DNA of 64,000 nt from Cycas panzhihuaensis (lineage: Eukaryota; Cycadophyta), in contig CM041465.1 in assembly GCA_023213395.1 (NCBI GenBank), forward strand, positions 88,109,741 through 88,173,740. Reading direction: 5' to 3'. Each line of letters begins with the position of its first letter. Within the stretch, counting starts at the first letter, position 1. A program made the translations under genes and the position numbers. A model generated the notes under the pieces. That model ran no database searches and was not told the origin of the DNA. It saw only the letters and a program-made list of their open reading frames with translations. Below, piece by piece: positions 1 through 11,264 of the stretch.

Positions 1-761
1 CCTAACGCTCCTTATCACAGTTTGTGTTGCAAGAGGAATACTAGTGGGGCTTCCTTACCTTCCCCAAGGACTGAATGCAGAAAGAAACTAAAAGGAAAAG
101 AGTTGCTCACAAAGAAAATTCAAAGTAATGTAATGATAATAAAAGAGGTATATATACCTTTCATGAAGGCCTTTACTTGCTCCAAAAAAGGTGAAACCTG
201 CACAATGAGTTATTTGTCCTTCCCTAAGGCTGCTAGAAACACACAGGAGCAAATGCGTGCTCATATATACATATACATGCTTATCAAAGGAAAAGAATAT
301 GATCTTATATAAGTGTCTTTTAAATAAGCATAATATGCAATCTAAACTTTACCTAATATGCATGTAGAGTACTCTAATGACTATGGTAAAAGGGAAGGAA
401 AGATAGCCTTAGAATGGCTAGCCCTCCAAGTAAGATACCTTCACACATGCAAGTACTCTAACCAATGGATCAAGCAAGAAACCAAGGATTTCAAGTAGTA
501 GAAAAGGCAACAAGATTTGTGAATGGTGCATGTTGTAAAAGACACAAAAGTTGCAAAAGTTACAATATGTAACTTTTGTAAGATTTATGGAAGTGAAGAT
601 GAAACTTTGTAAACCACAAGGGATTACTACAAAAATTAGATCTTAATAGGGCATGAAGGCTGTTTGTAGGCATTGCAAGCTGCTGCCAATGTTACAACTA
701 ACAAGATCCCCTACCTCAAGGGTTTCTGGGTATGTAAAAGAGGTATAGGGAGAGAAAAAGT
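1..761 (-). repeat. Left LTR-like repeat of element A (3' LTR, cut by window edge)
   Basis: This stretch is repeated in the same orientation at 10,493-11,261. By eye the identity is roughly 85-90%, and most differences are C/T or G/A transitions. Homology is already present at base 1, so the repeat continues beyond the window. It stops abruptly at 761, just after an AGAGAAAAAG shared by both copies. Since the pol genes between the copies read on the minus strand, this is the downstream (3') LTR. No polypurine tract is visible next to 761, so the copy may be truncated there. The flanking duplication cannot be tested because the outer end is outside the window. Confidence 0.75.
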
Positions 762-1132
762 ACTCCGGAAGCTAACCACCACATGTGCCGACAAGTAGAA
801 AGAGAGCAATAGGTAGGGCTTCAATGGCAGTAGTGGCTATAGTGGCAGTAGAAGAGGTGGCGATAGCCATGGCAGAGGAGGGAGCAGAGGTAGGGGATGC
901 TTCGTAGCCGAAGAGATAAGAGAGATAGTGTAAGGGGCAGAGGAGAGAGGAGAAGTAGCTAAGGGAGCTCCTACAAAGGAGGTGGCCATCAGAGTCGAGG
1001 AGCCAACCATCCCAGGAGGTGAGACACTACCTTAACTCGATATCTTTTGATCACTAATTATTTAGATAGTTTTCTTTGATTTGATTTAGATACCTTCATA
1101 TATATATTGTTAGACTGACATATGGTAGGCAT
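762..1132. other. Unassigned, Gly/Arg-rich coding-like stretch
   Basis: The segment is purine- and GC-rich compared with most of the window. From 826 one plus frame reads as a short Gly/Ser/Arg-rich run (GSSGYSGSRRGG) followed by acidic sequence interrupted by TAA. A GGTGAG at about 1,017 followed by T-rich sequence could be a splice donor. This is weak. It may be the start of the plus-strand relic that follows. Confidence 0.25.
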
Positions 1133-1486
1133 GGTTTGGCAAGTGCGGTGGAGATGAGGAGGTTATTAGAGGCAGTAGTCTAGGAGTTATTTCCCCTGGT
1201 CTATGCAAAGGGACAACCTCCCATCCTAGCCAGTGAGGAGCCTCAATCGGCAGGGTCATACACAACAGTATTTTCCCTGTTGATCAGGGCTAGAGATATG
1301 TAGGTGGTAGAGTCCCAGGGACACCAGGTGAGGATAGGATAGCTGGAGGGAGAGCTGGATGGACTCTGTGTAGAGAGGGACCAGTTAGCCATGGAGAGGT
1401 ACCAGATAGTTATGGAGAGGGATGCCTTACAAGGCCAGGCCTAGGAACTAGAGGCCTAGGGGAGAGGAGCAGCGGGCAGAGATACG
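1133..1486 (+). pseudogene. Decayed plus-strand frame with coiled-coil character, family unknown
   Basis: A single plus frame stays open for about 118 codons except for TAG codons (for example in the RDM-TAG-VVES and GQA-TAG-ELEA contexts), each explicable as CAG to TAG. The second half is rich in Glu, Gln, Arg and Leu with repeated MER motifs (AMERYQIVMERDALQGQA) and looks like a coiled coil. It reads opposite to element A and lies between its integrase end and its left LTR. It could be an extra gene of a retroelement, or part of a separate insertion. I do not recognise the family. Confidence 0.35.
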
Positions 1487-2583
1487 AAGAGTGAGATCAG
1501 GATTTCCATGTTGGGGAGCGGCTATAGAGAGCATAGGGGAGAGAGATCGTATCCAAGCGAGATATGATCAGTTGGTAAAGTAGGCTGTCATCAAATCATC
1601 ACAAAGTAGATCTCACACTCATACAATGACGATGACCTAGAGGAGGCCTTATGATGATGGGAGTGAGGCAGGGAGCTCACAATGACGTCAGAGGAGCCTA
1701 AGAGGTATGTGGTCTCTTGGCGAGGGGTCTCGTAGGTGAGGAGATGATACCCCCTAAGGGCAGGGCATTGATGAGCTTAATGTATTATTGATTTTAGGTA
1801 GGAAAGCATTGGACCTCCAAGGAGTCTCACCATATGTAGACACATGATTATACCCCTCCCTGCAAGGATTCTAGCTTCCTGAGGTATGATGTCTAAATGA
1901 TGTACTATATGACATTGTATGATATGATTTATGTGTATAGATAGGGGCCAATTAGTACCCCATTTGACCCATAATGATGGTATTGTGATGATTTTGTGAT
2001 GTTGTTGTATTATTTTTTTGTTTATATATATGTATAGAGAGATAGATGCATGCAGATATAGGTGCACGGATGCATGAAGGATTATGCATTATGATGGTTT
2101 TAGTCGATTGTTATATATGGTTTTTGTTGTTAGATCATATGTGGGTGATACTCACGTGTCCTTTCATGCAGGACCACACTCATAGTGGGCACACCCAACC
2201 ACCATGTGTATAGGCGATAGGTACATATGAGGCTAAGAAGGGGGAGTCATGCATATCCATCGAGGGAGCATAACAGATATGCAAAAGAAACAACAACAAA
2301 GAGAGAGTATAGATACTCAAGCAAGAGGCCCTAGTTGGGATGTGATTCCAAGCTCAAGAGCTAAGGAAGTTTACATGTCTAACTAGGAGAGGAGAGGTTT
2401 CCCTCAAAAGGGAAACAAAAGGTGATATGCAAGCAACGAGACCATAAAGATGAGAGGCCACTCCAAGTCACCATCCCACCTGTGGTAAGGGGGAATGGGG
2501 ACATACTTAGAGTGGTAGTTTAGGCTTATTTCGAAGCGAGAGAAAAGAAGGGGTGTGCCTAATCTACTCGAGAGTAGGGAAGG
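1487..2583. other. No gene recognised (element A 3' region or nested insert)
   Basis: No coding frame of retroelement type was recognised. The stretch lies between the end of the integrase relic and the plus-strand relic. A polypurine tract for element A should lie on the minus strand here or at the LTR edge, but no convincing one was found, so deletion or insertion is likely. Confidence 0.4.
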
Positions 2584-3712
2584 TTACACATAGAATTTCT
2601 TTAGGAAATTGCCATTGATAGATTTCTCAAACTTGAGACCTTCTAGAGTTGCAATTGTGTAGGCACCATTATTGGGGCTTTTGAGAATGACGAATGGACC
2701 AATCCATTTAGGCTCGAATTTGGATAAGCGATTGTGGATGTATTCTAGCATGAGGACGTGGTCCTCAAGATGCAAAGGGTGAGGTTAAAGATGCTTATCA
2801 TACGTTCTTCGTACCCTAGATTTAGAGGTAAGATTCACTTGATATGTGATCAAACGTCTCTCATCTAAAGCTTCGAGCTCAAGGAGGCAGGCTTAGTGAT
2901 AGGATTCCTTGTCAATAAGACCTTGAAGGGAGACAAGCAAGCAGGGAATTTCAACTTCCAAGGGGAGAAACACCTCAGTTCTATACACGAGGAGAATGGG
3001 GTCATCCCTATGACCATGCGAATGGAAGTGTGGTATGCCCATAAAGCATAGGGAAGTTGAAGGTGCTAATCCTTTTGGATTAAGTGATGGTTTTCTTTAG
3101 GATGTTTATAAGAGCCTTGTTGAAGGACTCGATTTATTGATTGGCCTGGGGGTAATAAGGAGAAGAAGTCTTGTAGGATATATGAAACTTCCCACAGAGC
3201 TCCTCTATTTCCTTATTACAAAAGGGAGTTCCATTATCTGTGTTCAAGACATCAGGAACCCTAAATTGACAGATAATATGCTAGTAGATGAAGGTAACTA
3301 TAGTCTTACTGGAAGTGGAAGACAAGGGGACTACTTCGGCCTATTTAGTGAAATATTCCATCGCAGTCAAGATAAACTTATGTTGCAACAAAGAAGGAGC
3401 GGTTATGGCCCTAATGAGGTCTAATCCCCATTGGTAAAAAGAACATGGAGAGATAATAGGATGTGGGGCCTCAAAAGGTGAATGGATGATGTTGAAGTGC
3501 TCCTAGCACCTATGACATCGCAAAGCACAGGCATGGGCATCCTTGAAAAGGGACGGCCAATAGTAACCCATGTGAAGGATCCTCTGGGCCATGGATTGGA
3601 CCCCAAAGTGACCTCCACAAATGCCATTATGGTATTCACAAAGTATCTGGTTCGCCTCATCAAGGTTGACGCAGTGAAGGAAGACCCCATCAAAGGATCT
3701 TTTATACAACAC
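2584..3712 (-). pseudogene. Element A integrase, Ty3/gypsy (Tat-like), decayed
   Basis: Integrase of a Ty3/gypsy element, which would join cDNA to host DNA. The N-terminal zinc-binding part (3,503-3,712) reads LYKRSFDGV, then a His pair (EYHNGICGGHFG) and a terminal CALRCHRC, giving the H-H-C-C set. The C-terminal part (2,584-2,775) has the gypsy GPFVILKSPNNGAYTIATLEG block and ends KKFYV before a stop. The core between them is broken by stops and frameshifts, so no single long frame survives. There is no chromodomain after the C-terminal block, which fits a non-chromovirus. It follows the RNase H relic directly upstream on the minus strand. Confidence 0.88.
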
Positions 3713-4350
3713 CTCCTCTATGAGGAAATACTATCTAGCAGTGGCCCTAACACATGACCTCACCTTGTCACTAGTATTAATATGATACTACCATTTAGTA
3801 AGGTATCGTACGATATCCCCATACCATTCACTATTAGACAATGGATGGGGGGATGAGTTTTGAACAGAAAAGATAGGCTTATCTGGCAAGGAATCATCGA
3901 TAGGAGTGTTTAAAGAGTTAGGGATCGGGGTGTCAGCTAGTTACTCAACAACCACCATACCCTTCCTCGACCTCCTATTGACAATTTAGAGATCGTATTC
4001 TTAAAGGAGAATGGCCCACTTATCGGTCCTACCAGTCAAGTTGGATCAGGTTAGGAAATGTCTTAAGGGATCTAATTGGACGATCACTTGAGTGGTGTTA
4101 CCAAGCAAATAATTCCTAAATTTCTTTGTGGCATGCACCAAGGTGAGGCATTCCTTCTCAGTAGGTGAATAGTTGAGCTCAGTGGTAACTAAGGTGTGAC
4201 TGATAAAGTAGATAGCCCTCTCGATTCTCAAATCATCCTCTTAAGCAAGCATAGCCCCTAAGGATTCATCGGTAGACGAGGTGTAAAGGATAAAAGGCCG
4301 ATCGAAGAGGGGAGGTGCTAAGATCAGGGCAGAAGCCAATGCTCTTTTGA
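3713..4350 (-). pseudogene. Element A RNase H and spacer to integrase
   Basis: RNase H of the Ty3/gypsy pol. The stretch at 4,046-4,231 has ERAIYFISHTL, then ELNYSPTEKECLTLVHATKKFRNYLLG and the DPLRHFL block, all typical of this domain. The 330 bases between it and the zinc finger of the integrase read as a linker (LADTPIPNS, then SLPDKPIFSVQN, then WYGDIVRYLTKW). There is no second RNase H domain in this gap, although many Tat/Ogre elements carry one there. Single stops (TGA, TAG) interrupt the frame. Confidence 0.8.
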
Positions 4351-4399
4351 GCTCTTTGAAAGCTTCCTTGGCCTTTGGAGACTAAATGAATGGGGGCCC

Positions 4400-5200
4400 C
4401 TTCTTCAATAAGTTAGTGAGGGGTTTAGTATTTATGGTGAAGTTTGCCAAGAAACATCTAAGGAAACCCAACCTACCTAAGAACGACTTAATTTGCCATT
4501 GAGTCTTGGGAGGAGGCATTTTAAGGATGGCCTTGACTTTATCAAGATCAATCTAGATTCCTTGTTTTAAAATAAGGAAACCCTAAAGTTTGATGGTTGT
4601 TATAGCAAATACACATTTAAGAGGATTCAAGCTAACATGATATTTGTGACACCTAGTAAAGATGGCATGCAAATCGTCGAGATTCTGGGTCCTTTTACAC
4701 AAACAACCCATCATGTCATCCATGAAGACCTCAAGGGTTTTGTTTATGAGATCATGGAAGATGAATTGCATCACCCTTTGGTAAGTGGCACTTATATTTT
4801 TTAGTCCAAAGGGTATCACCTTATAAGTGAAGGTACCCTAAGGAGTGGTGAAGATCATTTTGTGATGGTCTTTAGGAGAGATCAGGATCTGGTTATACCT
4901 AGAGAAGCCGCCCATCAAGGACATGACTTCAAATCCAACGATTTAATTGATGATTTGATCAATGAAAGGTAGAAGGAAGTTGTCTTTGGGACATGCATTA
5001 TTAATATCAAAGAAATCAACACATATCTGAATCATTTCATTCTTTTTAGCAACAGGAATGATATTTGAGACCCACTTGGGGTAATTAGTGGAGGTGATCA
5101 ACACTGCGTCTAGGAGTTTCTCAACTTCCATCTTCACGGCAGTGTATAGTTTAAGATGGAGAGGGCATAGCTTTTATCACAAAGGGCAAGTACCCAGAAT
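4400..5200 (-). pseudogene. Element A reverse transcriptase, decayed
   Basis: Reverse transcriptase of a Ty3/gypsy element. The N-terminal fingers (4,943-5,137) have YPKWVSNIIPVAKKNEMIQI, CVDFFDINNACPKDNF and PFIDQI. The palm (4,583-4,819) starts IPFGLKNISATYQRVMQFIF and carries FMDDM at 4,712-4,726 in place of the usual Y-x-D-D, so both catalytic Asp remain. Between the two blocks the frame is broken. The minus-strand order protease, RT, RNase H, integrase is the normal gypsy order. Confidence 0.9.
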
Positions 5201-5741
5201 AGTAGTAAGGTTATGGGTGATAATGGAGGGCTATATTCCCTTCATATCAGTGTAATCCCATGTAAAAATGTCATGGAGCTCCTAAGAAAGAAGGGTGTAT
5301 TCCTTCATTTCTTTAGGGGAACACTTCACTCCCACCTTAATGACCTTGCCAAGAGAAAGGATGATGTCCTTGGTTGCTCCTATGCACATGGCATTCCCTT
5401 CTTTAAAATGAAGAGAGGCTTGGTCAATAGGAAGGGGTGAAGAAGAGCTAGGCAAACTTGGGTCGGCTAAGGGTGACCCAAGGGCTAAAATCTTCTGGTA
5501 ACCAAGTTTATGGTGACTAGGAGGGAGGTTGGGCATGAAGCCTACTAGATGCTCTAACAATGCCTCTTTATTCTTAAAGTAGTCTATCCCATGGATAGCT
5601 ACTCCTGGAGAAGATGAGAAATGAAAAGTAGGAGGAGTGGCAGGACCATAGTGGTCGACCCACCACTCAATATAGTTAAGAGACTCTTCAGAAGAGTTAG
5701 AGGGTGATTTCCTGTGATAGGTGATAGGAGGTTCCCTTACC
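5200..5741 (-). other. Element A protease-RT linker
   Basis: Minus-strand linker with traces of the conserved segment before the RT: a hydrophobic KDIILSLGKVIKVGV run followed by an acidic, Trp-containing stretch about 40 codons before the RT fingers. It is broken by stops. No RNase H domain is present here, unlike element C. Confidence 0.5.
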
Positions 5742-6580
5742 TCACCACTTGAGAAGGGTGATGAGATGGAAAAATAAGTGAGATGGGGAAGTCACACAAG
5801 AGATGGTAGTAATGACATGTGACTCGGGAGGAGGACTAGGCTCCTCAATGGAAGAAGCTTTAAGTCGGGACCTGAAACAAAGCAAACGCCCCCTACTCAT
5901 ATTCAGGAGGGATATGGGATGAGGGAGATCCTCATCCTCACTATTAAACTCATCATCACTCAACACGATGAGGTATCCATAACTTCCCACACCAATAGGG
6001 ATGAAATGAATGAGGTTGGAGAAAGAAGAGGAAGGGCCTTCTTCTGAACAAGATGAATTAGGAATGTCAATAAAGTAAGCGAAAGTGTGGGCGGATGGGC
6101 CCTTATTGCCCTTCGCATGGTCACAAATTGCTTGATGGGATTGATGCAATTTCTTGGTAGGAGGAGGCTCCTGGGAAACAATCTTCATTTGCCCTTCATG
6201 GACGAATTTGAGTTTCCCCCTACGGGATGAACACATGTCTCCCATCTGATCAAGCCATAGACATCCCAATAAAAGATTGTAGTCCACATCTACATTGAGG
6301 ACTACAATATCAGCAAGGACAGTTTTGTCCTCAAGGATAAGAGGAATGAAGACAGATCTTAAAGGTGTTTTCTCGCTATTATCGTAGCCTTGACAAGGCC
6401 ATGGCACTGGCTCGAGAGTCACTATGCCTAACTCTTACATGATTTGCAAGGGCATAGCATTGACAAAAGAACCGTTGTCTATAATAGTTCTTCGAAGAGT
6501 ATATTTAGGAGTGTCTATGGATATATTAAAAGTGTAGTGCCATCAACATTCCCTTTTACTAATTAGAGGGAGATCTTTAA
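5742..6580 (-). pseudogene. Element A aspartic protease, Tat-like
   Basis: Retroelement protease that would cut the gag-pol polyprotein. The catalytic motif is DNG (antisense of 6,471-6,479) in the context TIIDNGSFVNAMPL, a variant of D-S/T-G used by Tat-type elements. About 75 codons downstream comes DYNLLLGCLWLDQMGDMCSS and then GKLKFVHEGQMKIV, the second conserved half. The preceding PIISFNLKDLP block (about 6,560-6,610) is also typical. One in-frame TAA lies between the two halves near 6,436. The acidic tail up to about 5,742 is poorly conserved linker towards the RT. Confidence 0.85.
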
Positions 6581-6589
6581 GGTTGAATG

Positions 6590-7434
6590 AGATAATGGGT
6601 TCACAGCTTGGGGCAACCCCCAAGACATGAACAAAAGTGTTGACCAATCCTAAAGTCTCCAAGAGGAGAGTATGCTGCTCTGGATAGCTTCTCAAGACAT
6701 CTATCATAGACATCCCTATAGCCATGATGTGAAGCTTATCAATGATGAAGAAGGGCTTTTCCTTCCTAGTGGGTTAGGGAAGTGCCCTTCAAAAATCATA
6801 ATGATCGGGGCAAACGAGGATCGTCTTGGGAAGTGGCGGAATCTCTGAAGGAGGATTCTCCAAAGAAGGGTCAAGATGAGAGGAAGAAGAAGCGTCTATG
6901 GCTTGTTTGGCCACTTAAGACCTGGTTAAAGCATATAAAGGCATGGTCTCAAGCATCTAGATAACTCTCTTTCCCTTATTTCAGGATTGATAAGGAGAAG
7001 GAGTTTGACGATAAGAATCAGAAGAGGAGGAAGAGTTCCTTACCCCCTTCCCCTTAGCTTATTCGGGGCAAGGGTTAGTGGATCTTTCCCTATTTCGATT
7101 CCCCCTTTATTGGGTATGTTAATCCCATTCCCTATGTTTGGTGAAAGGATCTATATGAACGAGTTGGTCTAGATTGGGCCTAGATGCTCGTTTAGGAGAG
7201 GAGTCATGATGCAGGGCAAGTTTGAAATGTTGCACCTTACATTGCGATTCCTCATGGAATCACTCACCATGAATGGATCACCATTTCTTCTCCAAGGAAG
7301 AATTTGTCTTCCTCACTTGAGAAGCATGGGTATTTCCATTCTTAGAAGGCGTGGCTTGGGAGGCTTGATGAACGCGTTTATGAGAAGTTAGTGATAAAGG
7401 AGACACTTGGAGTTTAAGCTCCTTCATCGTACAT
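6590..7434 (-). other. Element A gag-protease junction, degenerate
   Basis: The minus strand at 6,543-6,725 keeps an open run (SYPEQHTLLLETLGLVNTFV) typical of the gag-to-protease spacer of Tat-type elements. The rest is Lys/Ser/Gly-rich, low-complexity coding-like sequence with many stops. No clear CCHC zinc knuckle is seen. Confidence 0.45.
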
Positions 7435-7860
7435 TCAAAAGAATGTATAGTAAAAGTCAATAGGTCTAAGGTCTTCTCTATTGAATGGGTTGAAGACTTG
7501 GATCTCAATAGCCTCGAGAGCCAAACATTTGGCTATGGTAGAGTCACATGTTATCACCTCCATCTTGAGCACTTTAACATGTACTTCAGGATGAAGAGCA
7601 TTTATAAAAAGATCCCTCTTTAACTCCTTAGGCAGGGTTGCCTTCGTGGAGTAGAGGAGATTGTGAAAACGCCTAACAAAGTTATGATTCATTTCTTCAT
7701 GACCTTATTTGAGGGATAAGAGAGCCTTTATTCCACTCTCGAAGGGGCGAGCAATGTCAAAATAGTTGACGAACTCATCGACGAGTTGTTGGAATGAGTG
7801 AATTGAATGTGCAAGAAGGCGATAAAACTACTTGAAGGCATTACCTTGCAAATAATACAG
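7435..7860 (-). pseudogene. Element A gag (capsid domain), decayed
   Basis: Retrotransposon gag capsid domain. The minus frame reads HSIHSFQQLVDEFVNYFDI, then the EEMNHNFVRRFHNLLY block, then LPKELKRDLFINALHPEVHVKV, matching the usual gag pattern of an amphipathic stretch, an FxxRFxxL motif and a final FxxxLxP helix. TAG and TAA stops lie in the first half at positions compatible with Gln. Upstream on the minus strand (to about 8,490) is a Pro/Ser-rich N-terminal region in shifted frames. Confidence 0.8.
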
Positions 7861-9395
7861 GAAAAGTTTTATCAAATGTGATCATAAGCCCAATAGTCGA
7901 TACATGCCATAGAAAAGCTTCTAACCTGTTTCGTTGGGCCTTGAGAAGAGGTCCCATCAAACTTAGGTACCTTAGGAGGATGAGGCGGTAAGTTAGTCCT
8001 TAGCGCCTCGATCGATAAGGGAGTTGACCTATAGTCCATGAAGGGACAGGCCCTTGGTTAGACTATTAGGTCAACAAAGGATGAAGGAGGAAGTGTGCAA
8101 GTATACCCAAATCCTCCTTGGGAAACTTGGCCCAAAAGGGGATACGAACTTCCTCCCACTTAGTGGGAAAGGACTAACCCTGAGTGCAAGGGGATTGGAA
8201 AAGAAGTAGATGGGTAGGAAGGACACATCCTCCCTTGAGGGTATGCCCTGTATTGAAAGGGGACTTGGGAGAGGGTGCCTTAAGGAGGGGCTTGTCCTCC
8301 TTGCAAAGGCACCATATAGGAAGGGATGCGAGAAGAAGAAATCGATGGGTACGGGTAAATTTTGCCCATATGAACCACTCGTAGCTGGTGCAACACCATA
8401 TGGGTGAAAGGGATCCACCCCATAGATGGAAAGAGGATTCCCTTTACCATGCCCCTATGGTTAGGAAGTATATCTCGAGGGTGCATAAAGAGATGAATCC
8501 TTGAGTTGAGTTTAGGAGTGTGTGGGGATTTATCTCACACGGCTAAAAGTAGGGGGATACATAGGTCCCCTAGGTCTAACAGAAGGTGGATGAACCACAG
8601 TTGGCTGAGGCATGGTTGCCTAACTAGGAGGAGGCATACTTAACCCAAGTTGGGAAGTGGGCATACCTTGGGTGGCCCTTAAGGAATGCAGGCCACTAGA
8701 AGAAGAATAACTAATAAAGGATGGCCCCATTGTAGATAATAAAATTGAATGAGATGAGTGTGAGGGTGCAAATATGGAGGAGGAGGGTCCCATACTTCAC
8801 AAGATGCTTTCTAACCACTTGGGAGGTGGTTGGAGGCTAGCTACTTGGAAGCATTTATTAAGCACTTCCACCACATCCACAGGAGGGGTTCCCACTTGCT
8901 CATATGAGGTTGAAGGAACCTCATATAAAGTGGACCTCACAAGGCAATCCCCATGTGTGTTGTCACCAAGATGGTAATACGCCATGGGGGAAGAAGCTTC
9001 CACATCATGAGTGGGAAGAAGATGGACACGTGGGTGCTCTTGATCATCCAAATAGAAGATGGGGTCCTCACCCTCTTAGGTGGGGGCATGGAAAGAAGTC
9101 GAAGGTTGGTGAGTCTCGGAAACATAGGCGTGGTATGCCCAATTTGAGGAGAATCCCTCCATAGCTGATTCAGAATCAGACAATTAAAGGAGAGAATAAG
9201 GAGAGTCTTCCAACGAAGGAGGGAGACCTCATAAACGACAAGAAAATCATCGCATATAAGTCCTTCCTAAGATTTGGAAGAAAGAGGAATAATAGAATGA
9301 TAGATGTTGGGGGTTGCCCAATGAATCGAGAAGGACTACTAATAGGAGAGATAGCACCAATAGAAAGGGGATTATGATAGACCCTTTACTAACGA
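7861..9395 (-). other. Element A gag N-terminal region and leader
   Basis: Coding-like minus-strand stretches rich in Pro and Ser (for example 8,071-8,486) precede the capsid domain, but frameshifts prevent a single frame. From about 8,500 to the primer site at 9,396 I see only an untranslated leader with no recognisable domain. Overlapping frames on both strands here are shadows of the same GC-richer sequence. Confidence 0.4.
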
Positions 9396-9414
9396 GTCCC
9401 CAGTACGGTCGCCA
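9396..9414 (-). promoter_or_regulatory. Element A primer binding site (tRNA-Arg type)
   Basis: Read on the minus strand this is TGGCGACCGTACTGGGGAC. It starts with the TGG complementary to a tRNA CCA end, and TGGCGAC plus CTGGGGA agree with the 3' end of plant tRNA-Arg, a primer known for Tat/Ogre-type elements. It lies beside the inner edge of the right LTR, upstream of gag in the minus orientation, exactly where minus-strand cDNA priming is expected. Confidence 0.65.
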
Positions 9415-9415
9415 G

Positions 9416-11264
9416 TGGAAGTACACCTATGGAGGATCACCAAATGCAAGGAGATCAAACCTATACAACCAGTAACTATGGGGCTAAAGGATCTTTAGAA
9501 GGAAAGCAAAGGATTACTCACAAAGGGTGTCTGTGTGTCAAAATGTAGGCTCGAGGACTTGCAAATGGTGCACAAATATCCCCTAACGGTGAGCACCTTC
9601 TCAGATTTGAGATGGGCAAGGGACCTTCCTTGGTTTACTAAGTGGCCTCAAAGGGACCCTGTTATCCTGAATGGTCGAGGAAGGAGGATTGAGATGAAAG
9701 ATACCTTTCTCGAGAAGAGGGAAAGGAAGGATGTAGATCCTAATGGAGGAAAGGTTACCTATGAATAAGAAATGAATGATAGGTAGTGAAGGTATAAGGA
9801 GGGAGTTGGGTGGAAAATAACCAACTCCCAAACAAAAGTAAGATAAGATGGTGGCTTGCCGAAAGAGGGCACCTTGAGGAGCATGCTCCTAAGGTACCAA
9901 CATCCTAAATGGATGGCTAGGTATGCAAGGGTTAGGCAATGTGTCCTTTATTTCATTTTACAATGAATAGGATAGTGTTATGGGTTGTTGCTATTTCCAG
10001 TTTATTTTGAATTAAAAAAGAGAAAGAAAACAACAACAACACACACTCTCTTAATTCTTGCCTCTCTCTCTTTTCTTTTACAAGTGTCAAAGGAACCAAG
10101 GATGTAAGAACTAGTGCAAGCTAACCTAGTAGTGCACAAGAAAGAAAGAAAAAGATTATGGTAGAGAAACTTACAACTTTTTGTACCCTTACCCTAGCAG
10201 ATACAAGAGTTATGCAGGAAGAGGGGAATTGGAATGCAACAATGGTAGGGAACTGCCCCACTAGTGGGACTAATGCCTACACGTGCAAAATGACTATCCC
10301 TTCCTCTACATGAGCAAGCCAAACAACCTACTAGCAACAAAACATAAACAACTTTTCCTTCTTCTTCTTCTTTTCTTAGGAGTAAGGAGGGAGAGGAGCG
10401 AGCAAGAAGATAGGGTAAGAAGGAATGCACCTGGAACTGGGATGGATGATGTAGAGGGCCCTTTCTCTTTTCTCACAATCCACTCTCATCTGCCTAACAC
10501 TCCTTGTCACGGTTGGTGTTGAAGGAGGAATACCAATGGGGGTTCCTTACCTTCCCTAAGGACTAAATATGGAAAGAAACTAAAAGGAAAAGAGTTGCTC
10601 ATAAAGAAAGTTCAAAGCAACGTAAAGATAAGGAGGTGTATGTACCTTTCACGAAGGCCTTTGCTTGCTCCAAAAAAGGTGAAACCTGCACAACAAGTTG
10701 TTTACCCTTCCCCAAGGGTGCTAGAAACATAAAGGAGTAAATGCATGCTCGTATATGTACATATATACTTACCAAAGGAAAAGAATATGATCTTATACAA
10801 GTGTCTTTTAAATAAGCACAATATGCAATTCAAACTTTACCTAGTATACATGTAGAATGCTCTAATAACTATGGGGAAAAGGGGGGTAAAAAGGGAGGAA
10901 AGATAGCCTCAGAATGGCTAGCCCTCCAAGTAAGATACCTCCATGCATCCAAGCACTCTAACCAATGGATCAAGCAAGAAGGCAAGGTTTTCAAGCAGTA
11001 GAAAATATAATAAGATTTGTGAATGGTGCATGTTGCAAAAGACGTAAAAGTTGCAAATGTTGTAATATACAACTTCTACAAGATTTGTAGAAGTGAAGAT
11101 GAAACTTTGTAAACCACAAGGGATTTCTATAAAAATCAAATCTTAAGAGGGAATAAAGGCTAGTTGTAGGCATTACAAGCTGCTGCCAATGCTACAACCA
11201 GTAGGATCCCCTACCTCAAGGGTTTTTGGGTGCGCAAGAGAGGTATGGGGAGAGAAAAAGTGCA
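9416..11264 (-). repeat. Right LTR of element A (5' LTR)
   Basis: The part 10,493-11,261 matches the left repeat at 1-761. The inner edge is inferred from the primer site: plus-strand sequence right after it begins TGG. The outer edge is placed at 11,264, where the plus strand reads GTGCA and homology to the left copy ends, giving TG...CA termini and about 1.85 kb. The 11.3-12.3 kb sequence also looks LTR-like, so the true LTR could be longer if the left copy is truncated. The pair differs by roughly one base in eight, an old insertion. Confidence 0.55.
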
